Part shown: piece after piece, positions 12,798-20,319 of the stretch
Numbering within the stretch: the stretch's first letter is position 1
Layout: each line of letters starts with the position of its first letter
DNA from: a virus
Virus record (IMG/VR): IMGVR_UViG_3300009537_000064
Span: 1 to 39,129 of that record
DNA length: 39,129 bases
Direction: 5' to 3' (one strand)
Position numbers and translations under genes: made by a program
Notes under the pieces: generated by a model
What the model was told of the DNA's origin: nothing
The model's input: only the letters and a program-made list of their open reading frames with translations
Databases searched by the model: none

Positions 12798-14432
12798 TTA
12801 GTTCCTAACCTGCCGCTTATCTTGCCATCTTCGGAATGAATTATCACTCGTCCTTGGGTCACCTGCCGCAGGCTGTGACCCAACCGATCCACCCGAACTA
12901 ATGTTATTATTTGTAACATTTGTTACAACATTTTGCGCGGCTTTCTGCGTTGTCGTCGCATCGGCCAAATCTTCAGTGGCCATAGAAACAGCAGCCGCTG
13001 TTTCTTGGGGAGCAGATTCTATCGTGCTGGGTGTAGGTGCCGTTATTTCTGCGGTCGCACCCGTTTCTTGCCTAGCCCGGGCGCGAGCCTCTCTCTCAGG
13101 TATTCCTTCGGCCTGGTATTTACGGACCAAATCTCCCGTTTCTTTCAAATGGGCGCGGTCTCTGTATCCCCGACTCTTAGCGTCAGCATCATCCTTTTCA
13201 GCTATTCCGGCATCGCGAGAATCTAGTCTCTTTTGCTCATCTTTATAAAATTCTCTTTCTTCGGCAGCCTCACCCATAGTTTTCCAACCAAACATTTTGT
13301 TTATAGAATCGCCGATTTTCAAGCCCGCAGCCAAGGCCAACCCTACTGCTGCCGCTTTACCCAGAAGAAGTAATGCCGGTAGCATTTTAGACATCGAGCT
13401 AACTAACATCGCAAGTTGGCCGCCACCGCCGGCCTTTTCCATGGCTTCTATCATCTTTGTTTTGAACTCATCATCTTTAGCCGCAAGTGACTGCTCCTCC
13501 AGGGTAGTTGCGTCGGTGTCAGAATCCGACATACTTTTTTCATTTTCATCTTCCGGAGCAGATGCTACGACAAATTTTTGAACCGTAGCATTTTGTACAT
13601 TGAGATTTTCAATATTGAGGTCTTTCTTTTCTGCCTTCGCTCGGTTTTCTTTTTTAGGCTTTTTTTTGGTAGAATCTACCGCAACAGTTGCCGTCGTAGA
13701 TTTGTTTTCCATAGAAATTCCTGCTCTCTCTTCCATTCCCGCAATGGAACTCTGAAGTGCATCTACCTTTTCGGCGTCTTTCTCTCTCCGAATGGCTTCC
13801 TGCAAAGTTAGTGGCTTTTTCTTGGGAACAAATTCATTGATGCGAAAGGCGGACCGCAAACTTTGCATTGCGAACCCCTTGGCGTGTGCTCCAAATTTTT
13901 GAGCCTTAGTTGCGTCTGGTCCCAACTCATCAATGCGCTCTTGAATATTTTGACCAAACAAACCTTGTTTGACTGCATCTTTTATGGGTGTGCCTGCTTT
14001 TTTTGGTTCCATAGACCGAATAGCATCAATTGCCTTGTCAAATTCTTCGGCTCTTTCTGGCTCCTCTTCCTTTTTCTGTTCTAGTTTTACAATGACAGTT
14101 GCAATTCGTGCCATAACGGCATCGGTATTTTTTATGCCTTCATCTCCAGACTTTACAGATTGTCGTAGCAGTTTAAAAAGTTCGTCAAAATTCTTTTTTA
14201 AATCCTTGTCCATGACGGCTTCAAGTGTTTCTGTATTTTCTTTCAGCCTTTCAATCATTTCGTGGACAGATGCCACTATCGGCTCAACTGTTTTATTGGT
14301 AAGATTGGCGAACGCACTCCCACCATTTGAAGCAATTGCCTCACCGGTCTGTGCAACTTCACGGTCTTTTAGCGAATCTCGGTGTCCTGAGTCTTCGCCA
14401 GCTTGTTTTCTAGAAAAAATGTCGCCTATCAT
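12798..14432 (-). CDS. 29: Candidate tail tape-measure protein (gp29-like)
   Basis: A 544-residue protein, close in length to T4 gp29 (590). It is mostly helical and charged, with coiled-coil character in the first 200 residues. There is one hydrophobic segment of about 30 residues around 340-375 (SKMLPALLLLGKAAAVGLAL). A long Lys/Ala/Glu-rich middle and a low-complexity Thr/Asn/Gly-rich C-terminus follow. A helical body with a single apolar patch fits a tape measure. Position supports it: it directly follows the gp26/frameshift-chaperone locus, the order of tail chaperone then tape measure seen in lambda-like and T4-like phages. Direct homology to gp29 cannot be shown by eye. Confidence 0.6.
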   Translation of the reverse strand: MIGDIFSRKQAGEDSGHRDSLKDREVAQTGEAIASNGGSAFANLTNKTVEPIVASVHEMIERLKENTETLEAVMDKDLKKNFDELFKLLRQSVKSGDEGIKNTDAVMARIATVIVKLEQKKEEEPERAEEFDKAIDAIRSMEPKKAGTPIKDAVKQGLFGQNIQERIDELGPDATKAQKFGAHAKGFAMQSLRSAFRINEFVPKKKPLTLQEAIRREKDAEKVDALQSSIAGMEERAGISMENKSTTATVAVDSTKKKPKKENRAKAEKKDLNIENLNVQNATVQKFVVASAPEDENEKSMSDSDTDATTLEEQSLAAKDDEFKTKMIEAMEKAGGGGQLAMLVSSMSKMLPALLLLGKAAAVGLALAAGLKIGDSINKMFGWKTMGEAAEEREFYKDEQKRLDSRDAGIAEKDDADAKSRGYRDRAHLKETGDLVRKYQAEGIPEREARARARQETGATAEITAPTPSTIESAPQETAAAVSMATEDLADATTTQKAAQNVVTNVTNNNISSGGSVGSQPAAGDPRTSDNSFRRWQDKRQVRN

Positions 14433-15306
14433 TTTTGTTTATCCAGTTTATTTTTCTGTTTCTCTAAATGTTGAACTAGCAGTCCGACGTATATCTCTCT
14501 TTCCCACGGTAACATATTTTCCAACTCACTCAACGAATAATGATGCAACTGCATAAGAAGAAAATTTGTCTTGTAAAAGTTACCCAGATTGTCGTGAGAA
14601 AGAGCTATTCGAAAAAACTCGACAAGTTCTCCATAACTACATTATTTTTAGAAGTGCAACTAGGACACTCATAATCAATTCGGTGAATCAATTTTGGCAT
14701 AGTTTCAAAAAATTCACGGACCAATTTAAATTGAGAGGCTGTCAGGCTGTCTAAAAACTGACGTTTGCTGTCAATTGTTTCCTTAGAGCAATCATAAGCA
14801 GCTTCCTCAGTATAAATCGTGTCCATCATATCACTTATGATATCATAAATCACGTTCACATCCTCGCTTGCACCAATATTAGAAACTTGCCTACAATTTG
14901 GGTACTTCATTGTCAGAACAACGGTATCTGTCAACTGTATTTTTTTGTTGTGTGCTGGGTCGTGAACAACATTTATTTCCGACAAATTCAGACTGTGTTG
15001 GAGCTTGTGATTACAAGCACCACAAATCAAATATATCTCAGCAACTTCACCAACTGATTTAGCTCTAGCTTGAAGAAAGACATACTGAACATCAAATATT
15101 GGATGAGTTTCGACTCCCACCTTCCCAAACGTGCAATTCTTTACAACTTCGTCGAGTGCATTAAGCTGTTCTTTTTGGCTTGCCCCCTCCCCTGCCATAA
15201 GAAGGAGCTTCTCTTCCTTCATTAAAAATGGACGCATTTTTATAGTTTCACCGGTCGAAGGCAAGATTGCCTCATATGTAGGCACAACGATAGATGGTAT
15301 ATTCAT
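14429..15306 (-). CDS. Predicted -1 frameshift fusion of gp26 with a gp51-like domain
   Basis: The zero frame (gp26) ends with SSFFE and TAG at 14605-14607. Just before, the mRNA reads T TTT TTC (complement of 14611-14617), an X_XXY_YYZ slippery heptamer placed correctly in frame. Slipping back one base continues as RIALSHDNLG and stays open for 60 codons to TGA at 14429-14431, which overlaps the next ATG. The extension has a conserved-looking block (FYKTNFLLM, HHYSLSELENMLPWEREIY) resembling T4-type hub-assembly/chaperone proteins. No ATG precedes these residues in that frame except one (complement of 14552-14554) that would cut off half of the block. The fusion would be 292 residues. Confidence 0.65.
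14605..15306 (-). CDS. 26: gp26-like baseplate hub/assembly protein
   Basis: A 233-residue protein of the T4_baseplate family (T4 gp26, 208 aa). The family start is clear: IPSIVVPTYEAILPSTGE, then MRPFLMKEEKLLLM and FLQARAKSVGEVAEIY. Two CxxC pairs (C95/C98 and C214/C217) predict a zinc-ribbon. In T4, gp26 takes part in baseplate hub assembly; its position before the tape-measure candidate and the frameshift extension make a tail-assembly chaperone role likely, as in lambda G/GT. AGGAG lies upstream of the ATG. Confidence 0.88.
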   Translation of the reverse strand: MNIPSIVVPTYEAILPSTGETIKMRPFLMKEEKLLLMAGEGASQKEQLNALDEVVKNCTFGKVGVETHPIFDVQYVFLQARAKSVGEVAEIYLICGACNHKLQHSLNLSEINVVHDPAHNKKIQLTDTVVLTMKYPNCRQVSNIGASEDVNVIYDIISDMMDTIYTEEAAYDCSKETIDSKRQFLDSLTASQFKLVREFFETMPKLIHRIDYECPSCTSKNNVVMENLSSFFE

Positions 15307-15326
15307 TTAATACTCCTGATGTGTGA

Positions 15327-15965
15327 TTAAAGAGCCCTAGGTGCAATAAACGGTCCAGTCACCTGGGCGCCACTTGTGATTTCATCTGGATTTATCTTTG
15401 GTGCATTTTGAGCATCTTGGGGTGCTTCTTTGAGGTACTCACTTCGCCATCGTCTGAATGCAATGCTCACATTTAACCGAAGAGCGCCTGTGTTACTATA
15501 CCCCAACGGTATTAATTGGATGGACCGAGGAAATGCCTCCTCAAGAATGGTAACCATTGTTTTTTCTTTTTCACTATTTCGAAAATTTACAATTCGCACT
15601 TCCCCAACGATGTCTTTGTAAAAAGAAATTTCGCGAGTGTTGTAATCTATCATTGATTCCATCCAGCTTTCAAAATATTCTTTGGCAGTAAAATCCTCAT
15701 CGAGGAGGAATTGAAAGACCACAGATTCACCCATATAGTCAATGGTGTGCACCCGCTGTTCAGAAAGAGCATTAAATCTAGCACTTCTGGTCTGTACGAT
15801 TTTGCCCGGAAGTTGTGCTTCTTCACAGAACAGCGCCAGCCGCCGACCGACATTTCCGGCACCTATGTTGAGGCTCCTATTTGTGGTGAAGGTACACTCA
15901 TACTTTGTGCCTCTAGCTACATTAGTTTTTCTGATTTCTGCAATAAAGTTTTCTATATTAGCCAT
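15327..15965 (-). CDS. 54: gp54/gp19-like tail-tube initiator
   Basis: A 212-residue protein of the gp19/gp54-type tail-tube fold. Family traits visible are the N-terminal NFIAEIRKTNVARGTKYE strand-turn, the CEEAQLPGKIV segment, YMGESVVFQFLLDEDF, and the terminal strand NVSIAFRRWR. T4 uses this fold in gp19 (tube), gp48 and gp54 (baseplate-tube junction). Location in the hub block, next to gp26 and gp4 rather than next to a sheath gene, favours gp54 over gp19. At 212 residues it is shorter than T4 gp54 (320). The start overlaps the stop of the upstream minus-strand gene by 8 bp. Confidence 0.65.
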   Translation of the reverse strand: MANIENFIAEIRKTNVARGTKYECTFTTNRSLNIGAGNVGRRLALFCEEAQLPGKIVQTRSARFNALSEQRVHTIDYMGESVVFQFLLDEDFTAKEYFESWMESMIDYNTREISFYKDIVGEVRIVNFRNSEKEKTMVTILEEAFPRSIQLIPLGYSNTGALRLNVSIAFRRWRSEYLKEAPQDAQNAPKINPDEITSGAQVTGPFIAPRAL

Positions 15966-16539
15966 TGCTTACCATACTTGATAAGGATTTTTTATAAACT
16001 TCGGTTTTTGGTGAACCAGTAAAGCGTTCAATGGGTAACAGAGCAGCGGTCTTCCAGTCCTGCGGATTAATCTCTAAAAATCGTGATTGTACCTGAGAAA
16101 GCAGATACCTTTTTACTAGAACTTGAGATTCCGCGAAGGGACGAAGAAGAGCCCAACTTAGGCCCATCTTGGTTTTATCGGTTAATGTTTTTGTGGTTCT
16201 CACAGAAGCCAATCTATCTAAAAGTTGTACCCGCGCAACAGGCGGAATGTAGTGCAAATTGAGACCCAAAAATCCACCCTCCATTTCATTGAATGGGAGG
16301 ACAAGGGGGAAAGTGTCATAATATGGGAGAGTTTTCTTCATCTTGGGGTCATACATAAACAGGTACATCCCCCCAACGTCCAGTGTAGTTGCAATCTTAC
16401 CAATTCCAGAAGTTAGGATTGATCCGCGCGTTTGTGCAGCCATACCTAAACGCCTGATTTGGTTTTGATACCAAGTCATAGCTTGTTTGGGGTTTCTTAT
16501 CTGCTCTAGCGGATTGAATTTTTCTTGCATTTCGGACAA
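15958..16539 (-). CDS. Conserved T4-like structural or head-tail protein, unknown role
   Basis: A 193-residue protein. It has a distinctive central block YLFMYDPKMKKTLPYYDTFP followed by LVLPF, a GGFLGLNLHYIPP motif, and a C-terminal half rich in basic residues (LVKRYLLSQVQSRFLEI). I associate this block with a conserved protein that neighbours gp4 and baseplate genes in aquatic T4-like phages. Databases sometimes link such proteins to the gp2-type DNA-end protector, but I cannot confirm that. An exact TATAAATA on this strand lies about 115 bp upstream, so late expression is likely. Confidence 0.7.
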   Translation of the reverse strand: MSEMQEKFNPLEQIRNPKQAMTWYQNQIRRLGMAAQTRGSILTSGIGKIATTLDVGGMYLFMYDPKMKKTLPYYDTFPLVLPFNEMEGGFLGLNLHYIPPVARVQLLDRLASVRTTKTLTDKTKMGLSWALLRPFAESQVLVKRYLLSQVQSRFLEINPQDWKTAALLPIERFTGSPKTEVYKKSLSSMVSNG

Positions 16540-16567
16540 CCTCGTTCTAAAATGGGGCTTGTAGGGC

Positions 16568-16596
16568 TTGACAACTCACTTCCCCGGGCATAAGTA
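16568..16596 (+). promoter_or_regulatory. Sigma70-type promoter in the antisense direction
   Basis: TTGACA at 16568-16573, a 17-bp spacer and TAAGTA at 16591-16596, preceded by GTAGGGC like other promoters here. It points rightward between two minus-strand genes and would give RNA antisense to gp4. I find no ORF of useful length right behind it. The -10 is poor. Confidence 0.45.
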
Positions 16597-16652
16597 TCTA
16601 TGTAGTGATTGAGGATAGAAAAAGAAAACACAGTTAAATCAGTTACACAAGA

Positions 16653-16660
16653 TATTTATA
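16653..16660 (-). promoter_or_regulatory. T4-late-type promoter box (TATAAATA)
   Basis: An exact TATAAATA on the minus strand, in the 155-bp gap between gp4 and the gene ending at 15958. It would drive the block 16539 down to 12798 (unknown protein, gp54-like, gp26, tape-measure candidate). Confidence 0.6.
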
Positions 16661-16694
16661 GTGCTAGAACAGAGTAAACAAGAGCAAAAGATAA

Positions 16695-17147
16695 TCACAT
16701 TAGTCCTAAGTCGCGTTCAGTAATAAGCATAAACTCCCATCCCATCTTCTTAGAATACTCGGTAGCAGCCTTCCATTTAGCGTTGTTGATGGCCCATTGA
16801 AACACTTCGGATAGAAATCGTTGTGTTTTCCTTTTTGGGACTACTGGTTCCTGAGTAAATCTATAGGGCTTTACTTCAATTAGGTATTTCTTCCTTTCTC
16901 CAGTTTTTGTCTGGACTACTATAAAGAAGTCAACAAAGTACCTGTGGAGCATATTATCCTTGGGACTGACATAAGGGACGACGATTTCTTCGGACCCCCA
17001 TTCTAGCACATTTTTGTTCAAATCACACCATTTCATAAACCGGTACTCGTAGCTTGAACGGTAAATGATATTCTGAGTATTGCCCATATACTTGGCAAAA
17101 TTTGTCGGAACGAAGCGTCCCTTGTAAGTGTCTCTCGTATAAGCCAT
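16695..17147 (-). CDS. 4: gp4-like head completion protein
   Basis: A 150-residue protein, the same length as T4 gp4. It has the TnsA/Holliday-resolvase-like endonuclease core: NIIYRSSYEYRFMKWCDLN with a helix Glu, VLEWGSEEIVVPY, HRYFVDFFIVV with the catalytic Asp, and KYLIEVKP with the E-x-K pair, followed by PKRKTQRF. In T4, gp4 acts in head completion after DNA packaging, and mutants produce heads that fail to join tails. The nuclease-like active site is conserved here. A late-type box AATAAATA on this strand lies about 50 bp upstream. Confidence 0.9.
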   Translation of the reverse strand: MAYTRDTYKGRFVPTNFAKYMGNTQNIIYRSSYEYRFMKWCDLNKNVLEWGSEEIVVPYVSPKDNMLHRYFVDFFIVVQTKTGERKKYLIEVKPYRFTQEPVVPKRKTQRFLSEVFQWAINNAKWKAATEYSKKMGWEFMLITERDLGLM

Positions 17148-17157
17148 TAAGAACCCA

Positions 17158-17165
17158 TATAAATA
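17158..17165 (+). promoter_or_regulatory. T4-late-type promoter box (TATAAATA) for gp48
   Basis: An exact TATAAATA 41 bp upstream of the gp48 ATG in the short divergent interval between gp4 and gp48. Confidence 0.7.
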
Positions 17166-17195
17166 GTTTTTAGCATCTTTACTCCTCTATTAGGA

Positions 17196-17203
17196 TATTT
17201 ATT
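17196..17203 (-). promoter_or_regulatory. T4-late-type promoter box (AATAAATA) for gp4
   Basis: On the minus strand, 48 bp upstream of the gp4 start. With the box at 17158 it makes an overlapping divergent late-promoter pair. Confidence 0.5.
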
Positions 17204-17206
17204 CAT

Positions 17207-18385
17207 ATGTCTATAACCGAAGACAGCCAATCACCTTCGAATCAGCTACCCGACACAGCTCCCCGGGATAGAAAAACTATTGCTACTAGAGGTGGGAGAC
17301 TTTTGCAAGACAATCCCATCCCCCTTGATAGGTCAGGCGCTAGCACCAGAGAAACGTCTACAGGTACACGAGTTTTGCGTTATCCCGAAATGCTCGGCAA
17401 TGACGAGAACCCGCACTATGTTATGTTCTTTGTCAATGTGCCAGAAAATCGAACAGAAGCAACTCAGCCGGGCGCAGTTAGATATGACCCCACGGGAGAA
17501 AATCGCATATCAAGTGAAAATGCTTCAACTGTGCTAGGTTTGGCAGTAACAGGCGCAATTTCTGCCTTGGGTGCCATTAAAATCGGTGAAGGTATTGCTA
17601 GTGCGATTTCTGGGGATCTTGTTAAGGCTACAACCCAAGCAACTCAGGGTGCTGGAGCTGTCGCAGCATCTCCCGTTATAGGGGCAGGGGTGGGGCTAGC
17701 ATCTCGCGTATTATTGCAACCTAAGGGACTAGTTCATTTGCCAATTGCAATTGCCCTTCAAATCGTTGATAAGCCGTCGGCAACATATTCGATGGGTTAT
17801 GAGGACAAGGAATTGGGAATGTTGGGTGCAATGAGTCGAGGATTGGATGCTGGTAGGGGTGTTATTGGTGAAGCAACTGATATGGGTAAGGCTCTTACTA
17901 GAGAGGGTATTCTTGGTGCTGCCAATATTCCTAAATTGGCGGGTCTTGGGTTTGATTTCAAATCATTTGTCAATAAGACTGAAAGGCGAGTTCAGAACCC
18001 AAACAAGGAACAGATGTTCAAATCAGCGGGCTTTAGGTCATTCACATTCGAATATACCTTTATGCCAAGAAGTGAACAGGAGCTGATAGATATTAAGGAA
18101 ATCATAGACACGTTCAAGAGATATATGCACCCAGAAACATCCTCCAATGTGTTTTACTTGACATATCCTGCCGAGTTTAACATCATTTACTATTATAAGG
18201 ATGCAGAAAACGAATATTTGCACAAGGTATCAGCTTGCGCTCTTAAAGACTTGAAGGTCAACTATGGTGGAAGTGATTTCACTGTGTTTAGAAATAGCAA
18301 GGGTAAGCCCACTGAGATATTTCTATCTCTGACCTTTATTGAAATGGAAGTCTTGACATCACAACGCATTGATAAGGGGTTCTAA
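17207..18385 (+). CDS. 48: gp48-like baseplate tail-tube cap
   Basis: A 392-residue homologue of T4 gp48 (364 aa), which sits on the baseplate hub and starts tail-tube polymerisation. The N-terminus carries the RYPEMLGNDENPHYVMFFVN motif, the middle is Gly/Ala-rich (about 100-170), and the C-terminal third is strongly conserved: GFRSFTFEYTFMPRSEQE, a TFKRYMHPE helix, FYLTYPAEFNIIYYY and VNYGGSDFTVF, ending in a LSLTFIEMEVL strand. The last part is the gp19-like tube fold. The stop is one base before the gp53 ATG, and the two are cotranscribed from the late box at 17158. Confidence 0.9.
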   Translation: MSITEDSQSPSNQLPDTAPRDRKTIATRGGRLLQDNPIPLDRSGASTRETSTGTRVLRYPEMLGNDENPHYVMFFVNVPENRTEATQPGAVRYDPTGENRISSENASTVLGLAVTGAISALGAIKIGEGIASAISGDLVKATTQATQGAGAVAASPVIGAGVGLASRVLLQPKGLVHLPIAIALQIVDKPSATYSMGYEDKELGMLGAMSRGLDAGRGVIGEATDMGKALTREGILGAANIPKLAGLGFDFKSFVNKTERRVQNPNKEQMFKSAGFRSFTFEYTFMPRSEQELIDIKEIIDTFKRYMHPETSSNVFYLTYPAEFNIIYYYKDAENEYLHKVSACALKDLKVNYGGSDFTVFRNSKGKPTEIFLSLTFIEMEVLTSQRIDKGF

Positions 18386-18386
18386 T

Positions 18387-18896
18387 ATGTATTTTTCTAA
18401 GTTTCCTCAGTTCATTATGAGATTGGGTGAAGAACAAAAAGTTGTTACGGACTTTCTAATTCGCGTCGGGGTTGGCAAGGGGTATAAAGATTTGTCAGTT
18501 CTATTGTTACCTTATGTTATTCGGGATGGTGAGAAAGCGGAACACGTTGCTTATAACATATATCGCAATTCAGAATATCATTGGGTTCTTTACTTGATTA
18601 ATAATATCACAGACCCATATACCGATTGGCCAATACACAGCCAAGATGTTAAAATTAATGCACAGAAAAAATATGATAATATTGAGGCAATACATCACTA
18701 CGAATTGCGGTCACACACCCCGACTGTAATCATTGACCCATATTTTCTGGGTGAGTATGATGAGGATGAGTTTTTTGCCGTCACGAATTACGAATTTGAA
18801 GTGGCTGAGAATGAAAAGAAGCGCACCATCTCAATATTGCAACCCAAATATATTCAAGAATTCACCAATTTGTTGTCATCAACGCTTAGAGCGTAG
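18387..18896 (+). CDS. 53: gp53-like baseplate wedge protein
   Basis: A 169-residue homologue of T4 gp53 (196 aa), which joins baseplate wedges into the hexagonal plate. Characteristic residues are the MYFSKFP start, VVTDFLIRVGVGKGYKD, YVIRDGEKAEHVAYNIYRNS and YHWVLYLINNITDPYTDWP; the NNI-DPY-DWP block is diagnostic. The ATG at 18387 is preferred to an in-frame upstream start because it immediately follows the gp48 stop and begins with the conserved MYF. Confidence 0.92.
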   Translation: MYFSKFPQFIMRLGEEQKVVTDFLIRVGVGKGYKDLSVLLLPYVIRDGEKAEHVAYNIYRNSEYHWVLYLINNITDPYTDWPIHSQDVKINAQKKYDNIEAIHHYELRSHTPTVIIDPYFLGEYDEDEFFAVTNYEFEVAENEKKRTISILQPKYIQEFTNLLSSTLRA

Positions 18897-18902
18897 TCTA
18901 TT

Positions 18903-20318
18903 ATGAGCAACACCAACAGGACAAATGAATCCTTAGCAGATTCAACAGACATAACTACTGAGAGCATACAGGCTGCTGGGGATGTTATAATTGATGAGGT
19001 TATTTTGTTCACCTCTGCGGGTGAGATAGATTTGAGAAACTTTCTTTTGGAATTTTCTCTTTATGAAGATATGTTTTCTAATGCAATGTCCGCAACTGCA
19101 ATTATAACAGATGCAGCCGGAATTATATCTAAGGTTCCGTTACGAGGAGGGGAGTTCTTAAACATAACAATCCGCACTCCTACTTTTCCGGCAACACCCG
19201 AGTTTTCTATTAAGAGAACATTTATTGTTACTGGATTGCTAGACAGAATACTAGATAAGGACAGACAGCAAATATATGTCCTTCGTCTAGTTTCTCCCGA
19301 AGCAGTTTCGGACAACTTGCAGCCGCTATCCAAATCATATTCTGGAACAACGGATAAGATAGTCGGTGATATTTTCAAGGAATATCTTCTAGCACCTCGT
19401 TATACGGGTGATGCAGGAACTAGTGCATTGTATATTTTCGGGGCACCCCATTCATCAAGTCTTACGTTTGTAGTCCCATTTTGGACACCGTTTAAGGCTA
19501 TTAATTGGGTGTGTGCAAGAACCGTTAGTGGGCGCGGCGTTGCACCAAATGCATTATTTTATGAGTCTAACAAAAATTTCTATTATGGGACGGTTGAGGA
19601 TATCATATCACAGCAGAGAAACGCGGGTATAGTGTTTGGTGAATATTTTTATGGCGATAACAGTATCCGTGATAGGAGTTCTGGCAACTTCAATTATGTC
19701 TCCTCAGATTTAGGTACAGGATATAAAGTTATTGAGGCGATTAACATTCCTAGACAATTTGATATTCTTGATGGCCAAGATTTAGGTTATTATTCGGGCA
19801 CGATGTTGACGCACGACATTGTTACTAAAGAATATTATGATGTGATTTGGGATTATGGTGATAGTTTTACTGCATATCGGCATTTAGAAAGTTATACGAC
19901 AGACGGGGGCGGCACGAGAGAGGATCTCAGCGGAGCATACCCCCAGTTTTCGAAAAGCACCCCCAAACACCCACATACATACCGAACAGTAAGAACAAAA
20001 CACCATAAGATTTTCAATGATTATACTGACTCAAAAATTGAAAATTGGTCGTTGCAACGCAACAGTATGCTTTATGAGATGAGCAATCTTAGAATACATA
20101 TAGATGTGCCAGGAAGAACTGATATTGAAGTTGGTGTGTTAGTTTATTTGAATTTTCCTATAGGAACAAACAAAGAGACAGACGTTGCTTCGAATTTTGA
20201 TGAGCGGATGAGCGGCGTGTATCTTGTTAGTGCTATACACCACACTATATCAATAATAGGAAAACACAAAATGGTTCTTGAGCTTATTAAGGATTCCTTT
20301 AAGAAAAGCGTGGATTGA
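18903..20318 (+). CDS. 27: gp27-like baseplate hub protein
   Basis: A 471-residue protein just before gp5, the position of a hub subunit. T4 gp27 (391 aa) forms a trimer that supports the gp5 spike. Visible hub-like features are an N-terminal beta-barrel region (EIDLRNFLLEFSLYEDMFSN, FLNITIRTP), a middle with FVVPFWTPFKAINWVC (also found in phage late-control D/gp27 type hubs), and a final strand SAIHHTISIIGKHKMVLELI. These match the gp27/gpD superfamily pattern by eye. The next gene starts one base after its stop. Confidence 0.8.
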   Translation: MSNTNRTNESLADSTDITTESIQAAGDVIIDEVILFTSAGEIDLRNFLLEFSLYEDMFSNAMSATAIITDAAGIISKVPLRGGEFLNITIRTPTFPATPEFSIKRTFIVTGLLDRILDKDRQQIYVLRLVSPEAVSDNLQPLSKSYSGTTDKIVGDIFKEYLLAPRYTGDAGTSALYIFGAPHSSSLTFVVPFWTPFKAINWVCARTVSGRGVAPNALFYESNKNFYYGTVEDIISQQRNAGIVFGEYFYGDNSIRDRSSGNFNYVSSDLGTGYKVIEAINIPRQFDILDGQDLGYYSGTMLTHDIVTKEYYDVIWDYGDSFTAYRHLESYTTDGGGTREDLSGAYPQFSKSTPKHPHTYRTVRTKHHKIFNDYTDSKIENWSLQRNSMLYEMSNLRIHIDVPGRTDIEVGVLVYLNFPIGTNKETDVASNFDERMSGVYLVSAIHHTISIIGKHKMVLELIKDSFKKSVD

Positions 20319-20319
20319 T

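Noticed and set aside
13969-14556. 195-aa plus-strand open frame
   Set aside because: Antisense to the tape-measure candidate; Ser/Phe-rich composition typical of a shadow frame, with no ribosome site or neighbouring plus-strand gene.
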